Assembly: GCF_040939455.1 (NCBI RefSeq)
Contig: NC_134116.1
Coordinates: 47,569,400-47,633,399 of the forward strand
Direction: 5' to 3'
Length of the DNA stretch: 64,000 nucleotides
From: Microcebus murinus
Taxonomy: Eukaryota; Chordata; Mammalia; Primates; Cheirogaleidae
Position 1 is the stretch's first letter, and each line of letters starts with the position of its first letter. The translations under genes and the position numbers were made by a program. Below are positions 26,810-40,112 of this stretch, in pieces. The notes beneath the pieces were generated by a model. It saw only the letters and a program-made list of their open reading frames with translations. It made no database searches and had not been told where the DNA came from.

Positions 26810-27400
26810 CAGACATATTCTAAGATTCCTCCATCCCATCCCACACTTGCTTTCCACCTTTGGCATTAATATCTTGTATAATACGTCCCTCATCCAAGTG
26901 TGGCTGTGATCTGCAATTTACTTTGAACCAATAGAATATGGAAAAGATGAATAACACTCCATTATCATGCTATATTATATAAGATTTAATATTGCTTTCA
27001 GTCTCGCTCTAGAAACTCCTCTTGCTTTCTTGGTAAAATAAGCACTCATGTTGAAAAAGCCCCGATAGCAAGGAACTTCAGACAGCCTCCAAGAATTGTG
27101 GGCAGCTTCTAAGAGCTGCAGGAGAACTCCACAGGCTGAGAGCAGTTTCCAGCTAATAGACAGCAAGAAGCATAGGATCTCAGTCTCACAGCTGCAGGAA
27201 AATGAATTATGCCCAAAATCTGAGTGAAACTGGAAGCAGATGCTTCACCAGTCAAATCTGCATGTGCAAATCCAGCCCTGCTGACACCCTGACTGTAGCC
27301 TTGTGAGATGCTGAACAGAGGACCAGCCCAACTGTGTGCAGACTATTGATCCAACTCTACCCCAAAATATAAGATAATAAACATAGGATGTTTTAAGGTA
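26810..27400 (+). mobile_element. MLT1-like MaLR LTR (probable solo LTR)
   Basis: The 3' half has the order typical of MaLR MLT1 LTRs: 'gctgacaccctgactgtagc', 'cttgtgagatgctgaacaga', 'ccagcccaactgtgtgcaga', then 'ataagataataaacatagga' and 'tgttttaagg'. The 5' half includes 'gatctgcaatttactttgaa', 'ccaatagaatatgg' and repeated CAG-rich modules. No internal retroviral coding sequence is seen on either side, so it is most likely a solo LTR. Exact ends and subfamily are uncertain. Confidence 0.6.
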
Positions 27401-28585
27401 TTACTTTTGCAATAATTTTATGCAGTACCCGAAATTTTTAAAAATATATTATAACATATGTTGCCTAGGAGAGGAAATTTCAGAGCTAAAACTAAAAGAA
27501 AAAAAATGAGACAAAAGGAAGCTAAAATATTTTCAATAACAAAGTTAAAATAATGTTTAGAAGTATATACACAGGGCTTGGGATTATAAAAATTGAAGAA
27601 AGTGTGGAAAGTAGAAAATTACTTGAGGAAAATAGAGTAGGCCAAATATTATGGCAAAAATTACGATGAAATGAATGGAGAGCTTAATTGTTAGAAACTC
27701 TGTTTTAAGGTATTTACTTACAATCTGGTGTAGTTTCTCTCTGCTTGAAAATTCTGTAAAAATATCTGGCTAAATCTCTGTGTTCACATTCTAGAAAATG
27801 AATGGAAGAAGAATCTGGGGCAATAGACAGTGGCTACTTTTAATTTTAATTTCCAACTTTATGTCTTCCGTTACAGATGAGATATAAAAATACAAGTATA
27901 AAATGTTCTATTTTCATTTTGAATAATAAAGAACTGTAGATGCTTTCTAAAATTATAAAATCTAATTATGTTTCTATCTGTGGATGTCTTTAAAGTAATT
28001 TTCAGAAGATAATTTTATTCTATCTTTTTATCTTGTAAATAAATGCTTATTAATTCATCAGTATAACATTTATTTCCATATTAAACACCAGCAATTAATT
28101 CACAGATATTAGTATTGTCTTTCTGTATAGTAAGGATTATTCTATCTGCCTTGGAAACATCAGTGAACATATCTACCAACTATAAAAAAAGACAAAATCA
28201 TCTACTGTAATAGACCTTACATACAATGAAGTAACAAAAAAGAACAGAAAGAGAAAGAAGACTCAAACAGGAAACTCAATCTTGTTAAACATATAAACAA
28301 GAATATTAACCAACTGAGTCATTGTAGATCTTGTACATTATTCTCTATCATATATTTTAACATATTTTCATTTTTAAGCAAATTTGAGGGAGAAAATGCT
28401 GGCTATACCGTTCCATTACTTGTTAATCTATTACAGACTTGGATAAAGAAAGAAAAAGTTTTGGTAAATTTTGTCTATACATGAAGTCCCAGGTAACATT
28501 GTGAAAATATGCAAGGTAATATTTGTTACATTCACAGATTTTTCTACAGGGTAATATATATGCATGTGTTAAATTTGATGGAGAT
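27401..28585. other. Unassigned AT-rich sequence
   Basis: No feature recognised. Confidence 0.5.
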
Positions 28586-28590
28586 ATATT

Positions 28591-28601
28591 GATAGATAGA
28601 G

Positions 28602-28633
<32 letters not shown>
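28591..28633 (+). repeat. (GATA)n microsatellite
   Basis: Tandem gata units run with one gaga interruption near 28600. The minus-strand SIYLSIYLS frame is its translation. Confidence 0.95.
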
Positions 28634-29535
28634 TTAGTCCACGAGACAATCTTCCTAACTTTCCTCAACCAAGCTAAAGTCTAGTAACACCTATAAGAAC
28701 TTCAGTGGTGCTGTATTTAAAGGACCCTATCTAGAAACCCTTGGAGGCAGACAGTTCCCACTCTAATACATACAGCATTGATCTTAAATCTACGGGAATA
28801 AAACAACTTTATAATAAAAAATAGTATACACAGATATATTAAACTAAATTTAAATTCTTAAATTTAAATAATTATGTGATAAAAATTAAGTATTAATATT
28901 TTCTTTTAATGACTATATCTGCATTGTATTTAAAAGCTATGAACAGCCTTAAAAATATAGATGACACCTGTCTCTTACTATAATCTATCAGATATTCATA
29001 TCATATTATTTTGAAAATGTACTTGGTATTTTTCTTCAAAAAAGCTTGATATAATTTAGTTACACTCTAAAGACTGTTAAATGATAGTTATAAATACTAA
29101 TAAAAATCATTTCAAATTTTTAGATTGCTTCTTCTCGAAAGATTACAATGAAATATTTATTGCATGCCCATCTGAAAATTTCCACGAATTGGAGTTATTA
29201 CTTTGATACTCAGGTGTTTAGATATGCTTTTTGCTACTGGAAATCATCTTAATATTTAACAATTGCTATTATCTAAGCAGTATAAAACAGGACATTAAAA
29301 GCCAACTATTTGGTCAATTTAGAGATCAATTCCACAATACAAGGTATTTGGATTCTGGCAGAGAATAAATTTTTTTAAATGCATGATCTCTTCCTTCTCA
29401 GGGTGGGGGAAGATGTAAACACTTACTGATAAATTAATTTGTGCAAACAAATGATGATCATTTGAAATTTGCCATACTGATTATCATTTTGTAGTGCTTT
29501 TGAAAGATTAAACACCTTATCTAGGCACTATCACC
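28634..29535. other. Unassigned AT-rich sequence
   Basis: No feature recognised. Confidence 0.5.
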
Positions 29536-29539
29536 TCTA

Positions 29540-30240
29540 CCCTGATCATCTCAGCAGACTCCTGGTTATTGCAGTTGTCCCTGCTTATCACAGTAGCCTC
29601 CTGGTTGTTGGAGTAGCCTGTAACTGTTGCTGTGGCTTCCTTATTCCTTGATTATCCTCCTAACTGTTCTCTTTTTTTCCATCATTGCTCCTCTTCAGTT
29701 TCTTCTGAACACTGCAGTCAGCATGATTCTGTTAAACCTCAGGTCAGATTACATTAGCACTCTGCTGAAAATCCTCCAGTGCTTTCCATTTCTCACACAA
29801 TAAAAGCCAAAGCATGTAGCATACCATTCCTCCACTGTTTGGAATTAAATTCTCATGCTCTCATACTCTGCTAGCCAGACTGGCTTCTTTCATTTGTCTC
29901 TAGCATGATAAAAATTCTTTTGCAAGCTGTAGAGCTTGCTCATTCATTGGCTCTACACATCTGAGTCATTTACTTCCTCAATTCTTGCCCTCTGTTCCCA
30001 ATTGTAATATACACAAACCTCTATGAGTTTTCCCGGATCTTATTTAGAAATACATGTCTTTCTCTGTCTCTCTCAACATTCCCTATTCTCCTTCCCTGTT
30101 TTATTTTTTACTTAGTACATATTAACTTCTGTCATACTACATCTTTTTAAATTTGTTTATTTTTTCTCTTTTCTCAAAAGAATAGAAATTTCGTAAGGGT
30201 GGAGTTCATGCCAGTTTTGTCCATTGCTAGATCCAAATTT
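29540..30240 (+). repeat. L2 LINE 3' region
   Basis: The order follows the L2 3' consensus: 'ctcaggtcagattacattag' and 'actctgctgaaaatcctcca' (gatcacgtcactcccctgctcaaaaccctcca), 'gtgctttccatttctcacac', 'aataaaagccaaagc', 'ctctgctagccagactggct', 'tgccctctgttccc', and 'agggtggagttcatgccagt' (gggcagggactttgtctgt). It is an extended but old copy of about 700 bp. Confidence 0.75.
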
Positions 30241-33040
30241 CCTATTTTATAAAATATAAAGACATATACAGTAATAAGTGAATCTCTATGTGAATGATTA
30301 AAGGGTCAACTCCTGAATGATCCAGAAAAGAGACAAGCATATCTGTTCCACTTCATCGTGCCTAGAAGACTTAACCAGGAGCTGAATTTGTTGAGAAGAA
30401 GCCTGTTCTAGATGACTCTGCTGGATTGGAACCACCCAAGCCAACGTTGATCACTGATTGTTCAGCAAATACTTCATCTTTTCCAAGTTCCCTATGATAT
30501 TTGGCCTGAATGACTCTAACTTTAAGAAATGTACTGTGGAGATGGCAATGTTTCTCTGGTTGTGTGGAAATGCCTGTGAGGAGGGAAGAGCAATACATTC
30601 TAAAACCAGGACAATCTCTCCGTGTAGACTCCGTGCAGACAATCTCTCCGTGGGATTGCTCTCTGGCAGGTACACATATTTCAACATGGCAGTTTGAAAG
30701 TAATCTTCTCTGAGAGATGTTCGCCTTTGAGTAGAGGACAAGAAAGGAACTGTGATGGACAATAAGGACACATTGAGACATTACATTAGGTAGTTCCAAT
30801 TCTTTGATTCAGCCTAAAAACACATAGCGCCAAGGGGATATGATAATGAGATAATGAGGCACCTAAGGGGTAGTCACACCTGAAAAACAGCACAGAGAGA
30901 ATCACACTTCACCAAATAAGACAATGCATCAGGAAATTACAGTAGAGTAGAGAGCAGTAACCCACAGAGAAGTTAGGAGTTATAGCTAGGAACGTATAAT
31001 GGAGTGGATGGCTGATTTTGTGCATATGAGAAAAACATTTTTCCCCAAAATATATTAGAAAACTCATATTATAATATAAACTACATATTAAAGGTATAGT
31101 AAAGGATTGAAAATTGAAGAAATCTGACAAGTGTTAAAAACAGAGTACTTCTTCATGGGACTTCATTTCCTATACATGATGTTTGAATCAAAGCACATAC
31201 TGGGATACATCCCCAATTCAATTAATGAAGGCATTACAATGTATTCATTGCTTAAATGTCATGAATTTTTTAGATCATCTTGTTCTGATAAAATTATGAA
31301 AGTAGCATAAAAATACTACTGAGTTACAGAGATTATAAGGAGGTATATAACTACTGTTTGTTTTTGATATAAAATACAGAATCATTATATAAAAGAGTGA
31401 GTTAAAGCAAAGGGTGTTAAATAATTGGTTGTCATTGCAATTGTTCCAAGGTAGTAAGTACTCATATTTCTCTCATTTATTTAGATATTGATAATTAAGA
31501 AGGTGTTAAAGATATTTTTCTTATTATTAAAAAATGTGTAACTTCATATCCTTGTATAACTCTAGACTAAAGATTTTCCACAAGAAGTTTAAATTAACAG
31601 ATAGGACCATATCACTCCTATAGACATCTAATAAAAATATATAAGATAGCAAGCTCGACTTAGTTTTTAGTTTCTTAGATTATACACAGATTTATGCTAC
31701 TCAACTCATAGTTCACCTTATTTCCTTTTCAGACTTGTGGTTGGAACTTGTATTCTCTTATCACTGTTAATTGATTAGCCACCATCTAGAGCCTGAGTTC
31801 TGATAGCAAAACAATCAAGTTGCACTACCTGAACATTTTATAGGAAATAAAAATCTTCACAATTATATAGGGAAACAAATTATATAGACTACTTTTGGAC
31901 AAGCATATCCAGGTTCATTGACATGACCTTTGACATTTTAATCTTTACATTTTTTATCCCTTCTTGAATGTCTCTAAAATAAATAGAAGATAGAATATAG
32001 AACAAAAATTTTAAAATCTCAGTTATAGTTAAAAATGCATAAATATTTTAAACTGGAAATTTAACTATATGATACTTGAGATTAAACATTGAATTAAATT
32101 TTACATTGTGTGTCCCTTTTTGGTAAATTGACATAAACTCTTGCATTTATTCATCCCAAAGACCTTACAGTAATTACCCAAATCCCTTTCCCTATTATGT
32201 TACTGCTTCTCAGAATTCTATCAGCATTTCATTGTATTTATCATGTATATAATCAGTAAAGTTTTTCTCATGCACCATGCCATTTAAGAGAGTAGCATTT
32301 GAGGAATCTGTAATCAAACTCATATGATTCTTGTAATCCTCAAGAAACAGATTTTAAAACATTGATTTAAGGTTTAAACTTTTAATTCCAACTATTTTCC
32401 TTAAAAAAAATTAATACAGCAATTACTCAAGGTTCCCTTTAACAGTATTAGCCCACAAACAACACAATGAAGGAAGAAATGGTGATTCAATTAAAATGGC
32501 TGTTAAAAGAGTGTGAGAAAGATATAAAAACCATCATTTTCTTTTAATTATTTTTATTAACCTAACTATAACTTAGAAGTAATTCCATTCCTCCTGTTTT
32601 ATGTACATGAAAATCAAATTAACTATCAAAGTAGCTAATACATAAATTGAGTTAAATTTTAAAATTATAGTCTTTATTTAGAGTGATTCAAATGTATTGT
32701 TGGTATCTCAGTGCTTTTTTTTGGTTAATAGACTAACAGCTAGCAAATTTGTGAAATATCAATTGATTTTTAATATTCACAATATATTTTTGTAGTACTT
32801 ACTATCAGGTCAATTACCATTTATCTTTCTTTAATAAGTCTTCTAAATCATTTAGAATATTTGGGAAAATTGAGACAAATTCTGATTCTTTCTAAGATTA
32901 TTACATGTTTTTCCTTAAGTACTTGCAGCATTAATAAAAAGAAAATATAGTAGTAATGTTGAAGTGTTTCTTTAATTTGCATATATTTATATAACAAATT
33001 TTAGTGTTTAAAGATAATTCAAGATATTTTAGTTTGACTT
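30241..33040. other. Unassigned; includes overlapping-frame stretch 30371-30800
   Basis: Between 30371 and 30800 four frames of 67-142 codons overlap on both strands. The longest (142 codons, minus) has no recognisable domain or signal. An exact 15-bp direct repeat gacaatctctccgtg lies at 30610-30624 and 30638-30652. I do not call a gene. The remainder is AT-rich and unassigned. Confidence 0.5.
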
Positions 33041-33044
33041 TTTC

Positions 33045-33125
33045 ATAGATTAGGAAATTGAGACATGGAGACATAGAATGATTTGACAAGTTTACACAGT
33101 AAGTTAAAGGAAGATTTATGATAGC
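33045..33125 (-). repeat. Possible MIR fragment, antisense
   Basis: 'gattaggaaattgagacatg' and 'gtttacacagtaagttaaag' resemble antisense MIR (gatgaggaaactgaggcaca, ggtcacacagctagtaagtg). Confidence 0.45.
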
Positions 33126-33224
33126 TCACACAGAAATGTGAAAACTTAATTTGACTTCAAAATTTAAATAATATTTTCATAAATAAATTCTATTTTTGGA
33201 ATAATCTCATGCATTTCATGCTAG

Positions 33225-33405
33225 TCTGTGTGCTTTATATGTATTCACTCAATTAACTCTCACATTATCATATTAATTTTCACCTAAGAAAAAGTTATTG
33301 GCATTATTTTCATTTATGAACTAGGAAACTGAAGTACAGAAAGATTAAGACACGTCTCCAAGTACACACAGCAAACCCAGGCTTTGAAATCAGTTCCATT
33401 TTGAT
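33225..33405 (-). repeat. MIR-like SINE, antisense
   Basis: 'tgctttatatgtattcactc', 'aattaactctcacattatca' and 'gaactaggaaactgaagtac' follow the reverse-complement MIR order (cattatctcatttaatcctcacaacaacc, gaggaaactgaggcacagag). 'cacacagcaaacccaggctt' completes it. Confidence 0.65.
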
Positions 33406-33639
33406 TTCACAACCTAAACTCCTAAACATAAGTCTCTATACATGAAGATTCCTATACATAGAATTTTACAACTATTCTAAATAATGTCATTGTGCAATTT
33501 TGTTTGCTGTCTATAATCTCTGCCACATGTCTACTTCAACATTTATTTTCTTCAACCTATATTCATTATATTCTTCTTTCCATTATTTCTTCAACTTCCC
33601 ATCCTATCCAACTTCTAGTTATTCCTGGATCATTAAATC

Positions 33640-33765
33640 TTGGTATTGGATGGGACCTTGGGGTCTGCTCTAGTTCTTTCATGTTACATATGAGGAAATT
33701 GAAACTGAGATACTTAAAATTACTAGCCTTAGGCCCTACAACTAGTAGATGTAGGACTACAAATA
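33640..33765 (-). repeat. Ancient MIR/L3-type tail, antisense
   Basis: 'ttggatgggaccttggggtc' then 'catatgaggaaattgaaact' then 'caactagtagatgtaggact' resembles the widespread antisense block 'ggaagggaccttagagatca ... gatgaggaaactgaggccca'. I cannot decide between MIR3 and L3/CR1. The 125-aa frame at 33492-33869 runs through it and is not taken as coding. Confidence 0.5.
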
Positions 33766-33869
33766 GAAGCATATCTTCTAAAAGCTATATTCTCCTGACA
33801 AAACACTTCTTTCCTTCACATAATATTTATTCTACAATGGTAAAAGCAAGTCAATCTGAAATTGTATAA

Positions 33870-36800
33870 GAAGAATGCCTAAAAACTTGAAGGAACAACA
33901 TGTTTTGACATTTTCCAAAAAGTTACTCACTAACAAACTTGAAATTACAAGTAAGAGTGAGCATTGACTTTCCTAAAACATTGGCTGTTTTCTTATAATG
34001 TAAATAAGAATATCAATTTCACAATTATGAGTCAGAGCTATAAGTAATAGCTGATGTATAAACTGAAATATCAGAATCTGAATGTAATAAATTATTATTT
34101 CTCCCCCAAATCACACATAAATGATGGTTGGATGACTCTACTGGACAGATCTCTTTAGTAACAATTAAGGGTAAAACCCTCTTGTTTCATGATGCTCTAC
34201 TCTCTCCTGGGAACTCCTGAGAATTATCTTTCAGATCTTCTGAATTCATCAAGCCAGTGCGAAAACACTAATGTGAATGATCCTGCAAATTGTTTTAAGA
34301 TCACGTTTGGTTTAGTGCGTCTTATTTTTAACCACATTATATTTAGTCAGAAGCCATTTACATGACCCCAACATAATTATAAGGAAGATGGAGAAAGATA
34401 ATCTTTCAGTGTCTCTAGGAATAGGAAATGAAATTGGTGAACATTCTAGCATTACAGACTCCAAATTTAGCTTTATGTTGTTATTTCTAAAAATGGCAAA
34501 ATACTCTGGCAATTAAGGTTATGCTTTTTATGTATCAAAAGGATCTAAGCAAAATGAGTAAAACCAGAGAGTATTGAAAAAATAAATTTTGATATATAAA
34601 ATATAGCTTATCCAGATATTCATTAACTTTTAGTACCTATACAACTTACTCAGTTATGCACAATGATTCTATTAAAGACTCTGTATCCAATATCTATGTT
34701 TCTTCAGTGTGGACCTTGGTATCTTTTAGTACATATGGCTATGACTAGAATTGGGGATAAGAAGGAGCATATACCTCTTTCTTCCCTTCTTAAGTGGATA
34801 CTCATCCCCTATGTTTATTGCAACATTCATAAATCTTAAATATGACCTTTTTGCCTTGAGAAGAATTCACCAAATAAAAGTGGAAATTATTTCCTATCTC
34901 TAAAAATTCTTCTGATTAAACTGAACTCTTGGCAAATAGCAGATTTTTAGCAACAGAAGCTTGCTATGTAGGATTGTCAAAACACCTTGTACCTAATTTA
35001 TATACACTAATTGATCCATTGTTGTAATAAATAATATAATTTGCAGTTGTAAAATATCAACACCATGGAAAACAATACAATACTACAGACCTACTAGGAT
35101 ATCTGTCTAACTCTTTTTTCCCCCCTCGAAAATGACTGTTACTCATAGAACTCAATCCATAGGACTCACATTTGATTATATGTCTTTGATCTCTGACTAT
35201 AGTTGACTTTGTAATGGCAGACAGATGACACAATTTGAGCCAATTAGAATTTATCTCCTGGAAACATGAAGAGATTCATGAACTATATTTGGTTTTAGGT
35301 TTTTTATTTTGTTTTTATTTTGTTGTGTGAATGGAAATTTATAGATTTAACATATAAAATCTGCAGATTTGGGCTGTCTATATTTTGCTTTGAAAGTCAA
35401 GAAAGAAATAAAGATGAACCTTATTTACACACAGAAGCACAAAATGCATAAAAATCCCCAGTTGCTTTATTCAATGACCTGGTCTCGTTTTGGTACAACA
35501 TTAGGGTCTGTAACATTCCCCTGTGGATTAATTAATTTATATTTATTGTTTAAAGATGGTCAAGCAGGTTTACTTCTTTCAAATCAAAAGACATTAAACT
35601 GTAAATTCCACTTCAAAACATCTCTCAGAAACAGGAAAATTTTGTACATTAACAGTATGTTCATTCAGGGTAACAGACACTTTCAAGAATTTGCTTTAAC
35701 CAATACCTATAAAGGAGAGATTAAGACAATATAAGTAGAGCAATATAAACAGAAATAATCTTATTCTTTTAAACTCTAAAAATATATTTTGAATTTCCAA
35801 ATGTTGGCAGTTTAAATATCACCAATGTTGAAGTGCCTTTTTTAAAAAAAGTTACAATCTATTCTCTGAATGATTTAGACATATTTACTGCCCTAGGTTC
35901 CTACTGAGAATTGACCATTTATATGAGGGAATGTAGTGCCCGGAAGGCTTAGCGCTGTTGGAGAATTGCCCTATAGAATTTATTAGAGAAAAAACTATTT
36001 TAGCTCATCCTGAATGAACTTTAGCACTAATAAAAATATTCTGGTCTCAAGGTGCAAAAGTATAATTTTCTCTTTTTTATGAGCTATAATTGTTGAATGT
36101 ATTAATATTTGTGACTTAAGGAAAGGTACTATCACTTGTTATTAGCTTCACAAATATATGTAACAGCGACATTCTCTTCATTCACTGGCAGGTTATGACA
36201 TTTGAGTGTCACGGTTTGTTTGAAAGAAATGGAATATTATTCTTAGTTATAAATGTAAACGTTCCCCTAGCTAACAGGATTATATTCAGAAATCTTTCCC
36301 AAGGACAAAATTACAGCTGCATTTATCAGGGAGATGATTTTCTGTGAAATGGACTTCTACACCATAGGTAGCACATAATATAATTAATTAATTCTTAGAT
36401 TTAAAATAAACAGAATTCAGGAGATTAATAATGCCAAGCAGGAAAGTCTGTTTTCATATACTGGCTTTTAATAAAGACCAAAACATTAACAAAAAATGAA
36501 CAAATCTATAGAAAGAAAAACAATTCTTTTGCCAAATTAATAGTGCTTTTCTCCTTTCCCAGTTTTATTTTTTTGAATAAAGAAAGCCATATGGCTGCTT
36601 ATATCCATTTCATTTAAACTTTTTATTGACTGTCACAACTTGCTCTAAGTAGCAGAAAAAAATCTGTTGGTTGAATAATTGTTTAGAAGCTTTATGGTGA
36701 ATTCTCTTAATAAATCCCTGTTCTTAGCCTTGTTCTTCTCTACCTTGTCTTTCCTATATAAATCATAGATTGTTTCAATTCAAAGCAAAGAAATGGACTT

Positions 36801-36905
36801 TTGTCAAAATGTCATGGAAAATATGAGAGGCTCCAGGTTTGAAGCTTTTTCTCCTCTCTTCTTTCTTCTTTCTTTCTTTCCTTCCTTTTGTTCTTCACTT
36901 CTTTC
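33870..36905. other. Unassigned AT-rich sequence
   Basis: No gene is recognised. Near 35210-35280 'agacagatgacacaatttga' and 'gccaattagaatttatctcc' look like a diverged interspersed repeat tail that I cannot classify. The 121-aa plus frame at 35369-35734 has no visible domain. Confidence 0.5.
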
Positions 36906-36922
36906 TTACCTCTTTCCTTTTA

Positions 36923-37233
36923 TTTATTTATTTATTTATTTATTTTTTGAGACAATGTTTCACTCTGTTGCCCGGGCTAGAGTGCCATGGCATTAGCCTA
37001 GCTCACAGCAACCTCAAACTCCTGGGCTCCAACATTCCTACTGTCTCAGCCTCCCAAGTAGCTAGGACTACAAGCATGCGCCACCATGCCCAGCTAATTT
37101 TTTCTTATATTTTTAGTTGGCCAATTAATTTCTTTCTATTTTTAGTAGGGATGGGGTCTCACTTTTGCTCAGGCTGGTCTCCTTGGCCTCCCAGAGTGCT
37201 AGGATTACAGGTGTGAGCCACTGCGCCCGGCCT
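36923..37233 (-). mobile_element. Dimeric Alu, lemur-type, antisense
   Basis: Read on minus, it has the Alu head 'ggccgggcgcagtggctcac', a full left arm, a linker containing 'aagaaattaattggccaact', and a right arm with 'gttgctgtgagctaggctaa' and 'tgccatggcactctagcccg'. A (TAAA)n-type tail follows. The linker and the 'gctgtgagctaggct' variant are features I associate with lemur Alu subfamilies. The 14-bp direct repeat cctctttccttttA flanks it (36909-36922 and 37234-37247), so the insertion is intact end to end. Several CpGs survive, suggesting it is relatively young. Confidence 0.92.
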
Positions 37234-37247
37234 CCTCTTTCCTTTTA

Positions 37248-38689
37248 ACTGGAGAGTTTCTCTTTGCTGATATAAGCTGAATTTAAACAGAATTCTACTT
37301 CCTTGGGGTTGTCCCTGAAGGCTGCCATCAAAATCTGAAATCATGATTGACTTTGTTCCATTCATTATATTAGGAATTATTATATTCAAGGTGAGCAGCT
37401 ATAAATGAAACAATGTTTAAAATTGCTGTTTATCTTCACTGAATTCAGATATGTCCACATTTTCCTGGTTCACCAATCCAAAATTGAAAAAGCCAAGCTA
37501 AAGTGATATTTCAAGAATAAAATTAAGCAATATCCCCTGAAGGATTTACCTTTGCAGGAATGTAGAGATTACATTTTCTCATTTACCAGCTTGACAACAC
37601 CAAGATTCAGATGGCAGATGGAGATAAAATTCTAAAGATATGATACAAGTTTTCTGTGTATGCAAGTATACACAATGGGATATAAAGAGTTGTTTGTTTT
37701 TAGTATCTACAAGATGCCGTTTTGCATATTTCTACAGTTGACTCCTTATTCACTTGGCTGATTTAACTAGAAATTAGAAAGTTTATGGGAGTCAATATTA
37801 AAAAGCCTACTTGAACCATAAGGTTTTTATTCTCATAAATCTACAAGGTTGTAGTAGCCTAAATGAGATAGATGTATCTCGCTGGTTGTTATCTTGTTAT
37901 TTTTAATTTGTGAGCTTATACATTTACAATATTATCTAATAAAGTTGGATAACTCCCATTTAATATTAATAGTGGAATGGAAAGGTCCATGAATTGTACA
38001 CATGTCTGGAAAATTATTTTTGAGTGTTTTCTTCAGGAAAGGGACCACTTTCTGCAGGAAAAAAAGCACCTTTTCTGGTAGTCCCAATGTTTCCATCTTT
38101 ATCTTGGCTTTGCTGTTATATTATTAAAAGAAAATGAACTAACTATTTTGGGCATAATCTGCCTACTCTGATAAATATGGAAATTAATCTGAGAAGTTTC
38201 ATGATTTCTGCTGTGTTTAACTATAATTACTATCTTTTAAATTCGCTAAATATATGCATGTTCATAGATTAAGAGTAAAAAAATTCCACAAACATTGCTA
38301 CCAGAAAGTGGAAGTCCCTTTATGCCTACTCTTAGAAGTTATAATTCCATTTCCTTTCAGTTATTCCTGTATATACCTCTATAAGTTTAAATAACATTAC
38401 TTACATTGCTTATTTTGATTTTTTGAGGAAGAGTATTATCTAGTGACTCCCTAATATGAAAATATGAAAAAAATGAAAAAATGAGATCTGGCTTTTTTAT
38501 TTTCTTCCAAATCTATGACATGTAGTATTTATAACTACTCTTTTCTAAAAAAAAACAGGTTTTTTGGGGAAAATACTATTTTGTCTCATTTGTTTAGTTT
38601 TCTATTCATTTATCACTAATTTATCATCAAACACTCCCAAATATGTATGTGTGTATGTGTTGCATGAGTGGACTGTGGTTGTGAATATA

Positions 38690-38733
<44 letters not shown>

Positions 38734-39215
38734 TGTATTTTATATACTGAGTGCTGAATAAACCTCCCACTCCCTACTACTGCAGTTTTCTTCCCTGATT
38801 AGTCTTCCCTGATTAACTCTAGAAGCTAGAGTTTTACCCTCTGGCTAGAAGACTGAAGGATCATGTCAAGGGTATTTCTCAAAGGAATCTATCATGTTCA
38901 AGAGACTAGACCTACTTATATTGACCTGGGAGTTTCCTAGAATTAGCTAACTGAACTACAGTTGAATAAAGCCAATAGTCAACCCTCTGCATACATGTGT
39001 CTGTACATACATACATACACACATATATATATTTTTACCTTTGCATAGATACATATGTATGTATATTATATTTTATATAATATTTACTTTGCTTCTCCCA
39101 ATTGAGCTATCCTATCTTCATGTTGTGAGTTAGTACTATTCTATCTGCATACAGCTATGTTCCAAAATTTCACTTCTCGGTTTCATCTTTCTTTTCTCTT
39201 ACTCCTGGAGGTTCA
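37248..39215. other. Unassigned; contains TA/CA microsatellites
   Basis: A (TA)n with TG/CA flanks lies at about 38684-38736. A degenerate TACA/TA tract lies at about 39005-39085. A 13-bp tandem (tcttccctgatta, twice) lies near 38788-38816. No gene is recognised. Confidence 0.55.
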
Positions 39216-39217
39216 TG

Positions 39218-39322
39218 CCTTTTTTCTTTTACTCTCTTTTTTTTTTATTTTCTTTTACTTTTTTACTTTCTTTTACTCTCTTTTTTCTTTTACTGTCTTT
39301 TACTTTTTTCTTTTACTCTGTG
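39218..39322 (+). repeat. (CTTTTA)n-like polypyrimidine tract
   Basis: Repeated cttttac/ctctttt units occur with variable T-runs. The phenylalanine-rich frame at 39157-39354 is its translation. Confidence 0.85.
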
Positions 39323-39933
39323 AAGAAATAGAAACACATCTATACAACTCATAATTTTTGTAATTGGATGTAAGGTCTAGCTTTTAGCCTAAGAATGTTT
39401 CATTGTGTCACCAAATTCACAATTATAGGAGCCAGATTTTTAAAAGTTAATGACTCAGTGGCCTAAAAAGTTAAAATCAAATGATCATCTCAATAGATAT
39501 AGAAAAAGCATTTGACAAAACCCAGCACCCATTTGTGGTAAAACTCTTAATGTAAACTAGGAAAAGAAGCAAACTTCCTTAAATCGATAAAGAATACCTA
39601 CAAAACCAATAGTTAATATCATACTTAATGGTCAGAAACTAGAAGCATTCCCACCAAGACCAGGAAAAAGGCAAAGATTTCCCCTTTCACCACTGATTTA
39701 TAACATAATACTAAATGTCCTAGCCAATACACTAAGGAAAGGAAGTAAAAAGTATAGAGTTTAGGAAGGAAGAAATAAACCTATATTTGTTAGCAGATGA
39801 CATGATCATTTATGTGGAAAATGCAAAAAAATCAACAAAACCTTTTGGAAGTAATAAGTAATGATAGCAATTTTATAGGATACAGGCTAAATCAAAAAGT
39901 CAGTCATTTTCCTATATACCAACAATGAACCAC

Positions 39934-40112
39934 AATAAAAGGGGGGAGCATGAAGAAATTTTTGGAGACGATGTATATATTTATTACCTTGATTGTGATG
40001 ATGGTTTCATGGGTGTATGCATATGTCCACACTTATCAAATAGTATACCTTAAATATTTGCAATTTTTATATATCAATTAGATCTCAAAAAATACATTTA
40101 ACCCTCCCCAAA
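39934..40112 (+). mobile_element. Different L1 3' tail nested within ORF2
   Basis: ORF2-like sequence stops at 'aacaatgaaccacaa' and resumes at 'aatttgaaattaaaaacata'. Between them lies 'attgtgatgatggtttcatg', 'ggtgtatgcatatgtccaca' and 'atatcaattagatctcaaaa', the hallmark of an L1M-type 3' end (ggtgtatacttatgtcaaaactcatcaaattg). It is an approximately 180-bp inserted tail. Confidence 0.65.

Noticed and set aside
33492..33869. 125-codon plus frame
   Set aside because: It runs through an antisense MIR/L3-type relic, with no domain and no initiation or splice context.
35369..35734. 121-codon plus frame
   Set aside because: No recognisable domain, composition typical of AT-rich noncoding DNA, no neighbouring exon-like features.
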